A stretch of 64,000 nt of DNA from UBA1757 sp963617485 (GCA_963617485.1 CAVEPA010000008.1:55521-119520); one strand, 5' to 3'; shown: positions 13,955 to 23,325, numbered from the stretch's first letter. Program-made: numbers and translations. The notes: generated from the letters alone by a model not told the origin.

Positions 13955-16459
13955 ATGATTGAAGACGAAAAAATTATCCCCGTCGACATAGAAGCGGAAA
14001 TGCGTACATCGTACATCGACTATTCGATGTCTGTCATTGTGGCCCGTGCGCTTCCCGATGTCAGAGACGGTATGAAGCCTGTCCACCGCCGTGTACTTTT
14101 CGGCATGAATGAGTTGGGCAATAATTCAGACAAGCCTTACAAGAAATCTGCCAGAGTGGTCGGTGATGTTTTGGGTAAGTTCCATCCCCACGGCGACTCG
14201 TCGGTTTACTATGCGCTGGTGCGCCTTGCCCAAGACTGGAACATGCGCTATCCGCTGGTGGACGGTCAGGGTAACTTCGGTTCGGTAGACGGTGATAGTC
14301 CTGCTGCCATGCGTTACACCGAGTGCCGTCTGCGTCGTATGGCAGAAGACATGATGCTCGATATCGACAAGGATACGGTAGATTTGCAGAACAACTTCGA
14401 CGATACGCTCAAAGAACCCGTTGTGCTGCCCACCCGTATTCCTAACCTGCTGGTGAACGGTGCCTCCGGTATTGCCGTAGGTATGGCTACCAATATGCCG
14501 CCTCACAATCTTTCAGAAGTGGTGGACGGTATCGTTGCATACATTAATAATAATGATATCACCGTTGCCGAGCTGATGCAGTACATCAAGGCTCCCGATT
14601 TCCCCACGGGCGGCTACATTTATGGTTACGCCGGTGTGAAAGAGGCTTTCGAAACGGGCAAGGGTAGGATAGTGCTGCGCTCCAAGGCCACCATCGAGTC
14701 TACCGCCACGCACGACCAAATCATCGTTACCGAGATTCCTTATGCCATCAACAAGGCCGAACTTATCAAGAGCATTGCCGATTTGGTTTCCGACAAGAAA
14801 ATCGAAGGTATCTCCAACATCAACGATGAGTCCGACCGCAGCGGTATGCGTATTGTCATCGATGTCAAACGCGATGCCAACGCCAGCGTGGTGCTGAACA
14901 AACTCTTCAAGATGACGGCTTTGCAGTCGTCCTTCAGCGTGAACAACATCGCTTTGGTGAATGGCCGCCCCATGTCGCTCAATCTGAAAGACCTTATCCA
15001 CTATTTTGTGGAACACCGTCACGAAGTGGTTACCCGCCGCACGAAGTTCGAATTGGCAGAAGCCGAAAAGCGCGACCATATCCTGCAAGGCCTTATCATC
15101 GCCGCCGACAACATCGACCGGGTTATTGCCATCATCAAGGCTTCGTCCAATGCAGAAGAGGCCCGTACCAACTTGATGGCCGAGTTCAACCTTACTGACA
15201 TCCAGGCCCGCGCCATTGTGGAAATGCGTCTGCGTCAGCTCTCCATCCTGGAAATAGACAAGCTGCATAAGGAACACGACGAACTGATGGCCAAGATTGA
15301 ATGGTGTCACCAAGTGCTGGCCAACTACAACATGCGTATGGACATCATCAAGGACGAGATGGAAGAAATCAAGGCCAAATATGGTGATGAACGCCGTACG
15401 GAAATCCTGTATGCATCCGAAGAGTTCAATCCTGAAGATTTCTATGCCGACGATGATGTGGTGATTACCATTTCGCATCTTGGCTATATCAAGCGTACAC
15501 CGCTGGCCGAATTCCGTACACAGAACCGTGGCGGCGTGGGCTCCAAGGGCGGCAACACCCGCGACGAAGACTTCATCGAATTCATCTATCAAGCCTCGAT
15601 GCACAATACCATGCTCTTCTTCACTCAAAAGGGCAAGTATCACAAACTCAAGGTTTACGATATCCCCGAAGGAACGAAAACCGCGAAGGGTAGGGCTATC
15701 CAGAATGTTTTGAACATCGAGAGCGACGACAAGGTGACGGCTTATATCAGCGTGAAGGATACGTCTGATGAATTCCTGAATTCGCATTACCTGGTATTCG
15801 CCACCAAACAGGCCGTCATTAAGAAGACTGCCTTGAGCGAATATTTCAAGAGCAAAATCAATGGTGTGAAAGCCATCATCATCCGCGACGACGACCGCGT
15901 TATCCAAGTGAGCATGACCGACGGTAATTCCGAATTGGTACTTGCCAACCGCAATGGCCGCGCCATCCGTTTCTCCGAAGACAAGGTGCGTGTGATGGGC
16001 CGTGTATCGACCGGTGTCCGTGCCATGACCCTCGACGAAGACGGCCAGGACGAAGTGGTAGGCATGATTGTGCTGGAACACAAGGACAACGAGTCTATTA
16101 TGGTGGTTTCCGAGAAGGGCTACGGCAAACGTTCCGATGTGGAAGATTATCGTGTTACCAACCGTGGCGGTAAGGGTGTCCGCACCATGAACATCACCGA
16201 CAAGACCGGCCTGCTCATCGCCATCAAGAACGTAAGTGACGATAACGATTTGATGATTATCAACAAGTCGGGCATTACCATCCGCCTATCTATGGCCGAT
16301 ATTCGCGTGATGGGACGTAATACGCAGGGTGTCAGACTTTTGAATCTCGAAAAACGCAACGATGAAATCGCCTCTGTCTGCGAAGTGATGTCGGATGTTT
16401 CCGATGTCGAGGTCGCTGAAGAAATTTCCGAGGGCGTTTCCGATGAACCTCAAGCATAA
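13955..16459 (+). CDS. gyrA: DNA gyrase subunit A
   Basis: 834 residues. The breakage-reunion domain holds 'YSMSVIVARALPDVRDGMKPVHRR', the QRDR segment 'HPHGDSSVYYALVRLAQDW' (residues 77-95), and the catalytic tyrosine in 'AAMRYTECRL'. 'IPNLLVNGASGIAVGMATN' follows. The C-terminal half contains beta-pinwheel blades, including the GyrA-box-like 'QNRGGVGSKGG' and later 'TNRGGKGVRTM' and 'RNTQGVRLLNL' repeats. It introduces negative supercoils together with GyrB. Residue 86, the place of E. coli Asp87, is tyrosine (codon TAT, 14210-14212), while the Ser83 equivalent (Ser82) is kept. The C-terminus is acidic. The TPR gene follows after 24 bases. Confidence 0.97.
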   Translation: MIEDEKIIPVDIEAEMRTSYIDYSMSVIVARALPDVRDGMKPVHRRVLFGMNELGNNSDKPYKKSARVVGDVLGKFHPHGDSSVYYALVRLAQDWNMRYPLVDGQGNFGSVDGDSPAAMRYTECRLRRMAEDMMLDIDKDTVDLQNNFDDTLKEPVVLPTRIPNLLVNGASGIAVGMATNMPPHNLSEVVDGIVAYINNNDITVAELMQYIKAPDFPTGGYIYGYAGVKEAFETGKGRIVLRSKATIESTATHDQIIVTEIPYAINKAELIKSIADLVSDKKIEGISNINDESDRSGMRIVIDVKRDANASVVLNKLFKMTALQSSFSVNNIALVNGRPMSLNLKDLIHYFVEHRHEVVTRRTKFELAEAEKRDHILQGLIIAADNIDRVIAIIKASSNAEEARTNLMAEFNLTDIQARAIVEMRLRQLSILEIDKLHKEHDELMAKIEWCHQVLANYNMRMDIIKDEMEEIKAKYGDERRTEILYASEEFNPEDFYADDDVVITISHLGYIKRTPLAEFRTQNRGGVGSKGGNTRDEDFIEFIYQASMHNTMLFFTQKGKYHKLKVYDIPEGTKTAKGRAIQNVLNIESDDKVTAYISVKDTSDEFLNSHYLVFATKQAVIKKTALSEYFKSKINGVKAIIIRDDDRVIQVSMTDGNSELVLANRNGRAIRFSEDKVRVMGRVSTGVRAMTLDEDGQDEVVGMIVLEHKDNESIMVVSEKGYGKRSDVEDYRVTNRGGKGVRTMNITDKTGLLIAIKNVSDDNDLMIINKSGITIRLSMADIRVMGRNTQGVRLLNLEKRNDEIASVCEVMSDVSDVEVAEEISEGVSDEPQA

Positions 16460-16483
16460 CTATTACTTTAATCCATAACAACT

Positions 16484-17782
16484 ATGAAAAGAATTATCTT
16501 AGTTCTCGCTGCAGCTATCATGATGACATGCGGTGATGCCTATGCACAGAAGAAAAACGTTGCCCGTGCAAAAGCAAAAATGAATGCCGAGGTTCCCGAT
16601 TACAAGGGTGCTCGTGAATGCATTGAGCCGGCTCTTAAGGACTCTGTTACCATGAACTTGGCCGATGCCTGGTTCACTGCCGGTAAAATCTACTACAAGC
16701 TTTTCGATGAAGAACAGCGCAAGGCATGGTTGGGTCAGAAGGCCGATGACGATTTGATGGCTACTTCTCTGATGTCAGCATACGACTGTCTGAAGAAGGC
16801 CGATGAACTGGATCAGTTGCCCAACGCCAAAGGCAAGGTGCGTCCCAAGTTCCGCAAACAGATTATCGAAATTGTCGATGTTATGAAGCCCGGTTTCATC
16901 AACGCCGGCGGTTATTACTTCAAGAATCAGCGCTACGAAGATGCCATCAAGGCTTTTGAGTACTATCTGGATTATCCCAACCTCAAGTTCTGGGAGCCCG
17001 AGAAGCAGCAGGCTTTGGTTACCGACAGCATGATTCCTACCATCCAGTACTATTGCGGTGCTTGTGCTTCTCAGGCCAACAATTCCGCTTTGGCTTTGCA
17101 TTATTTCAAGATTCTTGACAAGACCTATCAGGAACAGAACCGTCCCATCAAGGAGCAGGAAGAAATGTTCCAGTTCATGATTTACGAAAACGGCCGTCTG
17201 CAAGACTCTGTGGCTTTGGTAGAAATGTACAAGGAAGGTGTTCAGCGTTTCCCGTTCAATACTTTCTACGCCCGTAGCCTGGTGAATGAATATCTGAGCA
17301 AGAACGATTTGGGTTCCGCTTTGAGTTGGATTGATACCGCCATCGACAACGGCGATTCTACGGCTGTATTCTACAACTTGAAAGCCCAGATTCTTGAACA
17401 TCAGAATGATATCAAGGGTGCTGAAACTTATTACTTGAAAGCCCTCGAAAAAGATGCTGAATTTGCCGACGCTATGGGTAGCCTTGGCCGTATTTACTAC
17501 AACCAGGCCGTTGAGGAACTCGACCGTGTGAACGCCATCAAGAGCGACAAGGAATACCGCAAGGCTAAAGCCGAAATGGAATCATACTTCCTCAAGCCGA
17601 TGCCTTATATGGAAAAAGCTCACGAAATGAATCCTCAGGAGAGGGACTACATCGTAGCTTTGAGAGGTATTTACTACAACTTGCAGAGCATTTACTACGG
17701 CTCCAAGAAAACGGCTTTGAGCAAGGAATACGAAAACAAGTACAAAGCTATGGACGAAAAGATGAAGAATCTTAACAAATAG
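16484..17782 (+). CDS. Periplasmic TPR-repeat protein downstream of gyrA
   Basis: 432 residues with a signal peptide (MKRIILVLAAAIMMTCGDAYAQ, probable cleavage after AYA; a Cys at 16 makes a lipoprotein possible but the context is weaker). The mature part is helical with tetratricopeptide-like units: 'DAWFTAGKIYYKLFDE', 'QRYEDAIKAFEYYL', 'NSALALHYFKILDKTYQ', 'LKAQILEHQNDIKGAETYYLKALEKD' and 'FADAMGSLGRIYYNQAVEEL'. Genes like this follow gyrA in many Bacteroidales. It is likely a protein-protein interaction scaffold in the periplasm; no partner is evident. It is probably co-transcribed with gyrA and ends at a terminator. Confidence 0.85.
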   Translation: MKRIILVLAAAIMMTCGDAYAQKKNVARAKAKMNAEVPDYKGARECIEPALKDSVTMNLADAWFTAGKIYYKLFDEEQRKAWLGQKADDDLMATSLMSAYDCLKKADELDQLPNAKGKVRPKFRKQIIEIVDVMKPGFINAGGYYFKNQRYEDAIKAFEYYLDYPNLKFWEPEKQQALVTDSMIPTIQYYCGACASQANNSALALHYFKILDKTYQEQNRPIKEQEEMFQFMIYENGRLQDSVALVEMYKEGVQRFPFNTFYARSLVNEYLSKNDLGSALSWIDTAIDNGDSTAVFYNLKAQILEHQNDIKGAETYYLKALEKDAEFADAMGSLGRIYYNQAVEELDRVNAIKSDKEYRKAKAEMESYFLKPMPYMEKAHEMNPQERDYIVALRGIYYNLQSIYYGSKKTALSKEYENKYKAMDEKMKNLNK

Positions 17783-17802
17783 TCTTACTAGATTTGATAA
17801 CA

Positions 17803-17832
17803 GGCCCCGGGATGTACGTCTCGGGGCTTTGT
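17803..17832 (+). terminator. Terminator after the gyrA-TPR transcript
   Basis: The stem GCCCCGGGA / TCTCGGGGC (one G-T pair) with a TGTACG-type loop is followed by TTTGTT, about 20 bases after the TPR stop codon. Confidence 0.75.
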
Positions 17833-17966
17833 TATAAAGAGGAACTGGAGAAGAGACTTTAAAGGGTAGAATACTGAAATGCGTGAGTGTTATATTGCTA
17901 GTCATCCTGAGCGCTGATTTTGCAATTCAACATAATATTAATTATGGCGCAAAAGGGCTGAAAATA

Positions 17967-19139
17967 TTAGAACAGATAAACAACGGCGGCTGTCAGACGG
18001 ACAACGTTTTTGCGCAATGGATTGTAGAATCTGCCCAGCGCCATCTCGCACCAAGTGGCTTGGTTGAATTCCAGTTCGGTTCCGAATTTCCAACTGGCAT
18101 TGGGCCGATACATATACGCGGCCGATACTCGGAACATATCGCCGATACATCTGTCATCACTGACCCCGAAGCCATAGTAATTGCCAGTGCGCTGAATATT
18201 GCCCACGGCACCCAGATTCACCGCATAGCCGGCCAACATTGACAGCTGGTGTTCTTTGCCATACACTGCGTTGGCGTACATGGCCAAGGCTTGGTAGTTG
18301 TACATGCGGTTGTCGCGGTCGATATAATATCCGCAGATGATGTTGTGTTCGCTCAGATTTTGTCCGTAAGTGGCTTTAGCTGAGACTTTTAGCAAATCTT
18401 TACTGTACTGCGCATATGCCGTTCCTGCATAGGAATACAACAGCGTATTGACGCTTTCTATTGGCTTAAGTGCCTTAAAATCAGTACCTAAGCCAAGCAA
18501 ATAGCCACCATCAAGCTTCTTTTCGATACCTATATAGAGATTGGGCAGCATGGCATCGTTCTGGTATTTGTGGCTTTTGCCTTCGGGTCCATTGCTTTTG
18601 TAATAGCTTTGGTAAATGGCAGCCGCTGTCGCCTTCCATCCCTGAAACTCGTATTGGTAGCGCAGTTGCGGGCTGCGGTTGAAAGGATTGTAAGGCGAAC
18701 CTATATTGATATTCAGCGTTGTGGGCATTATCTGAATGGTCGATAGCGGATGCCAGGTTTGACCCAGCAACAAACTGGCGTGTTCCCAATTAAGTTGAAC
18801 GTAAGCTTGACGCAGGCGCACCAGCACATTGTCGCTACTGCCGCTGAAATCGGCCTCAATCTTGCCCAAGGCTTGGTTGGCTCCCAGAACGCCCGCTGTG
18901 TAGAAATCTGAGCCGATACGTGTGGTAACGCTGTGCATGCCTGCCGAAGGCTGTTCGCCGTAAGGCGCAGCATAAAGCGAGAACAAATCCTTGCTGGAAT
19001 TGACACTGTTGCGGCTTTGCATAAAAAAGTCCGTACGGATATGTCCATACAGATGCATGCCCTTGTCTTGAACATCCTGTGCAGCTAAACCGAACGCAAA
19101 CAGCAAAGAACAGGCGCAGGCAGTATAGATTTTCTTCAT
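17967..19139 (-). CDS. Outer-membrane porin-like beta-barrel protein
   Basis: 390 residues with a signal peptide (MKKIYTACACSLLFAFGLAAQ). The mature part starts 'GMHLYGHIRTDFFMQSRNSVNSSKDLFSLY', then 'IGSDFYTAG', 'RQAYVQLNWEHASLLLGQTWHP' and 'GSPYNPFNRSPQLRYQYEF', and ends in an aromatic strand 'VVRLTAAVVYLF'. The amphipathic strands and terminal Phe indicate a 12-18-strand barrel, similar in style to DcaP/OprD-like porins and to unnamed Bacteroidales proteins. The substrate is unknown. It lies 12 bases downstream of rimO and is probably co-transcribed, although no functional link is apparent. Confidence 0.75.
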   Translation of the reverse strand: MKKIYTACACSLLFAFGLAAQDVQDKGMHLYGHIRTDFFMQSRNSVNSSKDLFSLYAAPYGEQPSAGMHSVTTRIGSDFYTAGVLGANQALGKIEADFSGSSDNVLVRLRQAYVQLNWEHASLLLGQTWHPLSTIQIMPTTLNINIGSPYNPFNRSPQLRYQYEFQGWKATAAAIYQSYYKSNGPEGKSHKYQNDAMLPNLYIGIEKKLDGGYLLGLGTDFKALKPIESVNTLLYSYAGTAYAQYSKDLLKVSAKATYGQNLSEHNIICGYYIDRDNRMYNYQALAMYANAVYGKEHQLSMLAGYAVNLGAVGNIQRTGNYYGFGVSDDRCIGDMFRVSAAYMYRPNASWKFGTELEFNQATWCEMALGRFYNPLRKNVVRLTAAVVYLF

Positions 19140-19151
19140 GCTTCTTAGAGG

Positions 19152-20459
19152 CTAGTTTTTAACAACTTCGGCATACAAATCGTAGGTGTCGGCCTGGGTG
19201 ATTCTTGCCGTATAGAATTCGCCGGGCTGCAGGACCTGCGTTTTTGCGATGAAAATTTCCGGATCCACTTCGGGCGAATCGTACTCGCTGCGGGCGATGT
19301 AGTACTCGTCTTCTTCCCTGTCAATGATGACTCGGTAACACTGCCCTACTTTTTCCTGGTTGATTTCTTCGGAAATCTGTTGTTGGATACCCATCAGTTC
19401 GTCCAAGCGTGCCTGCTTGATTTCATCGGGAATATCATCTTGGTAATGCTTGGCGGAATAAGTGCCTTCCTCGTTGGAAAAGGCGAAGGCTCCCATACGT
19501 TCGAAGCGTACTTTCTTGACAAACTCTTTCAAAGCTTCGAAATCGGCTTCGCTCTCGCCGGGATGACCCACCATCAGCGTGGTACGAAGGTGAATATCAG
19601 GCACTTGCTCGCGTATTTCTTCAATAAGCTTATAGGTGTCGGCCTCGTTGATATGGCGTTTCATTTGCTGGAGCATATGGTCGCTGCAATGTTGGAAAGC
19701 CATGTCCAGATAATGGCAGATATTTTTGCGTTCGCGCATCACCTTGAGGATATTCATGGGGAAAAGATGCGGATAGGTGTAGTGCAGACGTATCCACTCA
19801 AGTCCTTCTATGTCAGAAAGTTGCTCAAGCAGTTCTGCCAAGTTGAAGCGGCCGTAGAGGTCTTTGCCATAGTACGACAAGTCTTGGGCTATCAGTTGTA
19901 TTTCCTTGACACCGCCAGCCACCAATTCTTTGGTTTCCATCACAATATCCTCGATGGGACGCGAGCGGTGCCGGCCTGTAATGAGCGGAATGGCGCAATA
20001 GGCGCAGTGGCGGTTGCAGCCTTCAGAAATCTTTACGTAGGCGTAATGCTGGGGCGTGGTAAGAATGCGGCGGTGCTTCTCTGTCTCCAGCCATTGGCAA
20101 CCAAGCTCGCCGAGAATCAACGGCCAGTTGAACTTGCCGTAGAACCCGTCAGCTTCGGGTATTTCCGCTTCCAGATCGTGCGTGTAGCGTTGTGATAGAC
20201 AGCCCATGACATAGAGTCGCTCGATGCGGCCTTCCTCGCGGGCTTGTGCATATTCCAGCACCGTTTCTATCGATTCTTCCTTGGCATCTTGGATAAAGCC
20301 GCAGGTATTGACAATGACCACGCCTTCGTCTTGCAAGGGCGTATTGTGATGCACCTCGTAACCGGCCCTTTGCAGCTGGTAAAGCAATTGCTCGGAGTCA
20401 ACCAGATTCTTGGAACAGCCCAAGGAAACAAGCAAAACCTTCTTGCTTTTGGTATTCAT
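19152..20459 (-). CDS. rimO: Ribosomal protein S12 methylthiotransferase RimO
   Basis: 435 residues. The N-terminal UPF0004 domain has cysteines 15, 53 and 87 ('SLGCSKNLVDSE', 'NTCGF', 'GCLSQRY') for one [4Fe-4S] cluster. The radical SAM motif 'CNRHCAYCAIPL' (Cys148, 152, 155) gives the second. A C-terminal TRAM domain follows ('RVIIDREEDEYYIARSEYDSPEVDPEIFI'). It adds a methylthio group to an Asp of ribosomal protein S12. 'SLGCSKNLVDSE' and 'YDSPEVD' separate RimO from MiaB. It lies 12 bases after ftsY and 12 bases before the porin gene. Confidence 0.95.
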   Translation of the reverse strand: MNTKSKKVLLVSLGCSKNLVDSEQLLYQLQRAGYEVHHNTPLQDEGVVIVNTCGFIQDAKEESIETVLEYAQAREEGRIERLYVMGCLSQRYTHDLEAEIPEADGFYGKFNWPLILGELGCQWLETEKHRRILTTPQHYAYVKISEGCNRHCAYCAIPLITGRHRSRPIEDIVMETKELVAGGVKEIQLIAQDLSYYGKDLYGRFNLAELLEQLSDIEGLEWIRLHYTYPHLFPMNILKVMRERKNICHYLDMAFQHCSDHMLQQMKRHINEADTYKLIEEIREQVPDIHLRTTLMVGHPGESEADFEALKEFVKKVRFERMGAFAFSNEEGTYSAKHYQDDIPDEIKQARLDELMGIQQQISEEINQEKVGQCYRVIIDREEDEYYIARSEYDSPEVDPEIFIAKTQVLQPGEFYTARITQADTYDLYAEVVKN

Positions 20460-20471
20460 GGTGTAAAACGT

Positions 20472-21434
20472 TTAAGACAACTTGTCGCCGAAGAGCGAGT
20501 CGACAAATTCTTTACGGTTGAACACCTGCAGATGGTCGATGCCTTCGCCCAGCCCGATGTATTTGACTGGCACTTGGAACTGGTCGGAAATGCCGATAAC
20601 CACCCCACCCTTGGCCGTTCCGTCCAGTTTGGTGATGGCCAGCGCGTTCACTTCTGTGGCCTTGGTAAACTGCTTGGCTTGCTCGAATGCGTTTTGGCCG
20701 GTGGAAGCATCCAGTACCAACAGCACTTCGTGAGGCGCGTCGGGCACAATCTTCTGCATGACATTCTTGATTTTGGTCAGCTCATTCATCAGGCCGATTT
20801 TGTTGTGCAGACGCCCGGCCGTATCGATAATGACCACATCGGCATCGTTGGCCACGGCCGATTTGAGCGTGTCGTACACCACCGATGCGGGGTCGGCCCC
20901 CATTTTCTGACTGATAACGGGCGAACCGGTGCGCTCACCCCAAATCTTCAGCTGTTCGATGGCAGCGGCCCGGAAGGTGTCGGCAGCGCCAAGATAAACC
21001 TTCTTGCCGTTTTTATGGAACTGATGCGCCAGCTTGCCGATGGTTGTGGTCTTGCCCACACCATTGACACCAACCACCATAATAACATAAGGTTTGCTGT
21101 CGAGCGGAGCATCGAAATCTTTGAACTCTTCCAGCTTGTTCTCGATGAGCAGGTTCACAATCTCTTCCTTGAGGATGCTGTGGAGTTCGTCCGTATTGAG
21201 GTATTTGTCGCGTTTGATGCGTGCCTGTATACGGTCGATAATGCGTAGGGTCGTATCTACTCCGACATCAGAGGTGATAAGGATTTCTTCGAGTTGGTCG
21301 AGTACTTCGTCGTCGACGGTGGATTTGCCGGCAATGGCGCGCCCGATTTTCGAGAACACGCTTTCCTTGGTTTTGGCCAGTCCCTGATCAAGATTGGCCT
21401 TCTTGTCTTTGGAGAAAATACTGAATATACCCAT
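20472..21434 (-). CDS. ftsY: Signal recognition particle receptor FtsY
   Basis: 320 residues. A short N domain (residues 20-100) and the GTPase G domain are present, with P-loop 'GVNGVGKTTTIGKLA' (122-136), 'DTFRAAAIEQL', 'DTAGRLHNK', 'TKLDGTAKGG' and the closing 'YIGLGEGIDHLQVFN'. The long acidic A domain of E. coli FtsY is absent, as usual in this phylum. It docks SRP-ribosome complexes at the inner membrane. A terminator lies between this gene and the ribosomal-protein genes upstream, so it needs read-through or its own promoter. Confidence 0.96.
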   Translation of the reverse strand: MGIFSIFSKDKKANLDQGLAKTKESVFSKIGRAIAGKSTVDDEVLDQLEEILITSDVGVDTTLRIIDRIQARIKRDKYLNTDELHSILKEEIVNLLIENKLEEFKDFDAPLDSKPYVIMVVGVNGVGKTTTIGKLAHQFHKNGKKVYLGAADTFRAAAIEQLKIWGERTGSPVISQKMGADPASVVYDTLKSAVANDADVVIIDTAGRLHNKIGLMNELTKIKNVMQKIVPDAPHEVLLVLDASTGQNAFEQAKQFTKATEVNALAITKLDGTAKGGVVIGISDQFQVPVKYIGLGEGIDHLQVFNRKEFVDSLFGDKLS

Positions 21435-21460
21435 AATTGGTTTGCGTTATCGGTAGAAAA

Positions 21461-21502
21461 ATAAAAAATAGCTTGCTCCTAATGGTTAAGAAACAAGCTA
21501 TT
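21461..21502 (-). terminator. Terminator between the rpmB-rpmG-DUF4295 genes and ftsY
   Basis: Read on the minus strand, a 9-bp stem AATAGCTTG / CAAGCTATT (with further partial pairing inside) is followed by TTTTTTATTTTT. It lies about 30 bases past the DUF4295 stop codon. Confidence 0.75.
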
Positions 21503-21530
21503 GTAAAGATCTTTTATCAAGATATTCAAG

Positions 21531-21683
21531 TTATTTCTTGAGATATTCGTTGACTTTTTCGTTGGGAACCATCTCTTCGTCAAAGGCGTAAGCACCAGTC
21601 TTGGGAGACTTCACCATTTTGATGATTTTTACAGAAGTACGACCTTCACCGGTCTGCATACTTGCAACTGCTTTCTTTGCCAT
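21531..21683 (-). CDS. DUF4295 small basic protein
   Basis: A 50-codon gene from ATG at 21681-21683 to TAA at 21531-21533. The product begins MAKKAVASMQTGEGR, continues 'VKIIKMVKSPKTGAYAF' and ends 'EKVNEYLKK'. This is the Bacteroidota-specific DUF4295 family, which is found next to rpmB and rpmG, exactly as here (11 bases after rpmG). The basic, short sequence and the operon suggest a ribosome-associated protein, but no function is established. Confidence 0.92.
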   Translation of the reverse strand: MAKKAVASMQTGEGRTSVKIIKMVKSPKTGAYAFDEEMVPNEKVNEYLKK

Positions 21684-21694
21684 AGTCTTATACC

Positions 21695-21883
21695 TTATTT
21701 AATTTCTTTATGAACGGTGACGCGCTTGAGGAAAGGATTGTATTTCTTCAGTTCCAGACGGCCAGTCGTGTTCTTACGGTTCTTGGTAGTAATGTAGCGA
21801 GAGATGCCGGGTACGCCGGTTTCTTTCTGTTCGGTGCATTCCAGGATAACTTGCACTCTATTTCCTTTTGCTTTCTTTGCCAT
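21695..21883 (-). CDS. rpmG: 50S ribosomal protein L33
   Basis: 62 residues, MAKKAKGNRVQVILECTEQK, then 'SRYITTKNRKNTTGRLELKKYNP' and 'VTVHKEIK'. It has only one cysteine and so is the zinc-free (C-minus) form of L33. It lies between rpmB and the DUF4295 gene in the conserved small ribosomal operon. Confidence 0.96.
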   Translation of the reverse strand: MAKKAKGNRVQVILECTEQKETGVPGISRYITTKNRKNTTGRLELKKYNPFLKRVTVHKEIK

Positions 21884-21896
21884 AACGCTAATCTCC

Positions 21897-22157
21897 TTAG
21901 TTAAGAATTAATACATCCTCCATACGCAAATAACCGGCTGCCACTGCATCGTTCATAGCTGCGTTCAAACCCTTGCGGTTGATGTCACGCAATCCGGCGG
22001 CAGAAATGGTAAGTGCAATCCAACAATCCTGTTCTACCCAATAGAACTTCTTGCTGAAGAGATTGACATTGAATTTTCTCTTAGTGCGTCTCTTAGAGTG
22101 AGAAACGTTATTGCCAATCATTGCTCGCTTTCCTGTGATTTGACAAATCTTTGACAT
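21897..22157 (-). CDS. rpmB: 50S ribosomal protein L28
   Basis: 86 residues, MSKICQITGKRAMIGNNVSHSKRRTKRKF and 'WIALTISAAGLRDINRKGL', typical of L28. It is the first gene of the operon rpmB-rpmG-DUF4295. No zinc-binding CxxC pair is present. Confidence 0.96.
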   Translation of the reverse strand: MSKICQITGKRAMIGNNVSHSKRRTKRKFNVNLFSKKFYWVEQDCWIALTISAAGLRDINRKGLNAAMNDAVAAGYLRMEDVLILN

Positions 22158-22204
22158 TTCAATTGATATTTAATGGTTTATATTTTTTCCAATTTTAGCG
22201 GCTG

Positions 22205-22236
22205 CAAAGTACGGCAATTTTTAGATAAAACACAAG
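22205..22236 (-). promoter_or_regulatory. Promoter of the rpmB operon
   Basis: On the minus strand, TTG, then 21 bases, then TACTTTG at 22205-22211 (one base shorter than TAnnTTTG), about 48 bases before the L28 start. Confidence 0.5.
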
Positions 22237-22302
22237 TATTTGATGGAAGATTTTTCTTCCAAAATACAACAATTCGCCAAGTGTCTGATAACCAAACTGT
22301 TA

Positions 22303-23325
22303 CTAGATGGCAACACTGGAAAACGGTGCTGCGTCTATGGGGCAGAAATCTTGGTCTAAGTACTTGAAATAGCCGCAGATAGCCACCATGGCAGCGTTGT
22401 CGGTGGTATACGACAGTTTGGGCAGATGTATGCGCCATCCGTAGCGTTGCGCGTAAGCCTGAAAGGCATTGCGCAGTCCGCTGTTGGCTGAAACACCGCC
22501 GGCTACCGCCACTTCCTTGATGCCATAAGCTTTGCTTGCCTTGTAGACTTTATCCATGAGAATATCCACGACGGTCTGCTGCAGGGAAGCGCACAAATCG
22601 GTCTTGTTTTCTTCGATGAAATCGGGATTTTTGGCCACTTCATCGCGCAGGCGGTAGAGGAAAGATGTCTTCAGTCCGCTGAAGCTGTAGTCGAATTGGG
22701 GAATATGAGGTTTGCTGAACTGGAAGGCCTTGGCATTGCCCTCTTTGGCCAAACGGTCGATATGCGGACCGCCCGGATAAGGCAGACCCAGCATCTTGGC
22801 GCACTTGTCGAAGGCTTCGCCCGCGGCATCATCGATGGTTTGACCGATAATTTCCATGTCCTTGTACGATTTTACCAGCACTATCTGCGAGTTGCCGCCC
22901 GAAACCAACAGGCAAAGAAAGGGAAACTTCGGAGCTTCGTGGCGATTGTCTTTTTCTTGGACGAAATGTGCCAGAATGTGTGCCTGCAAGTGGTTCACCT
23001 CAATCATGGGAATATCCAGCGCGCGGGCGAAGCCTTTGGCAAAGGAACTGCCCACCAAGAGCGAACCCATCAGGCCGGGGCCGCGCGTATAGGCCAGTGC
23101 GCTCAAGTCGCTCTTGTTGATGCCCGCCTGCTTAAGTGCCAGGTCGACCACGGGGACGATGTTGTGCTGATGGGCTCTCGAAGCGAGTTCCGGCACTACG
23201 CCGCCATAGAGTTCATGCACTTTTTGGCTGGCGATGACATTGGACAAGAGATACTCGCCTTCGAGTACGGCGGCTGAAGTATCGTCGCAAGAAGATTCTA
23301 TGGCGAGAATATAAACAGGTCTCAT
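22303..23325 (-). CDS. tsaD: tRNA threonylcarbamoyladenosine biosynthesis protein TsaD
   Basis: About 340 residues (343 if the ATG at 23332-23334 is used). It is a Kae1/TsaD-family ASKHA protein: 'AIESSCDDTSAAVLEG' at the N-terminus, 'GGVVPELASRAH', the metal-binding 'NHLQAHILAHF' (His115 and His119 in the longer numbering), 'VSGGNSQIVLV', and 'VAGGVSANSGLRNAF' near the C-terminus. With TsaB and TsaE it transfers threonylcarbamoyl to A37 of ANN-reading tRNAs. It is divergent from tamB. A minus-strand TAATTTTG box at 23372-23379 is a likely -7 element. Confidence 0.95.
   Translation of the reverse strand: MRPVYILAIESSCDDTSAAVLEGEYLLSNVIASQKVHELYGGVVPELASRAHQHNIVPVVDLALKQAGINKSDLSALAYTRGPGLMGSLLVGSSFAKGFARALDIPMIEVNHLQAHILAHFVQEKDNRHEAPKFPFLCLLVSGGNSQIVLVKSYKDMEIIGQTIDDAAGEAFDKCAKMLGLPYPGGPHIDRLAKEGNAKAFQFSKPHIPQFDYSFSGLKTSFLYRLRDEVAKNPDFIEENKTDLCASLQQTVVDILMDKVYKASKAYGIKEVAVAGGVSANSGLRNAFQAYAQRYGWRIHLPKLSYTTDNAAMVAICGYFKYLDQDFCPIDAAPFSSVAI

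Noticed and set aside
14513..16081. 522-codon open frame antisense to gyrA
   Set aside because: The translation is low in meaningful motifs and rich in His, Val and Gly from reversed codons. gyrA is certain on the plus strand.
22255..22270. Small GGAAGA/TCTTCC hairpin after tsaD
   Set aside because: A six-pair stem without a T-run on the correct strand is too weak to call a terminator.
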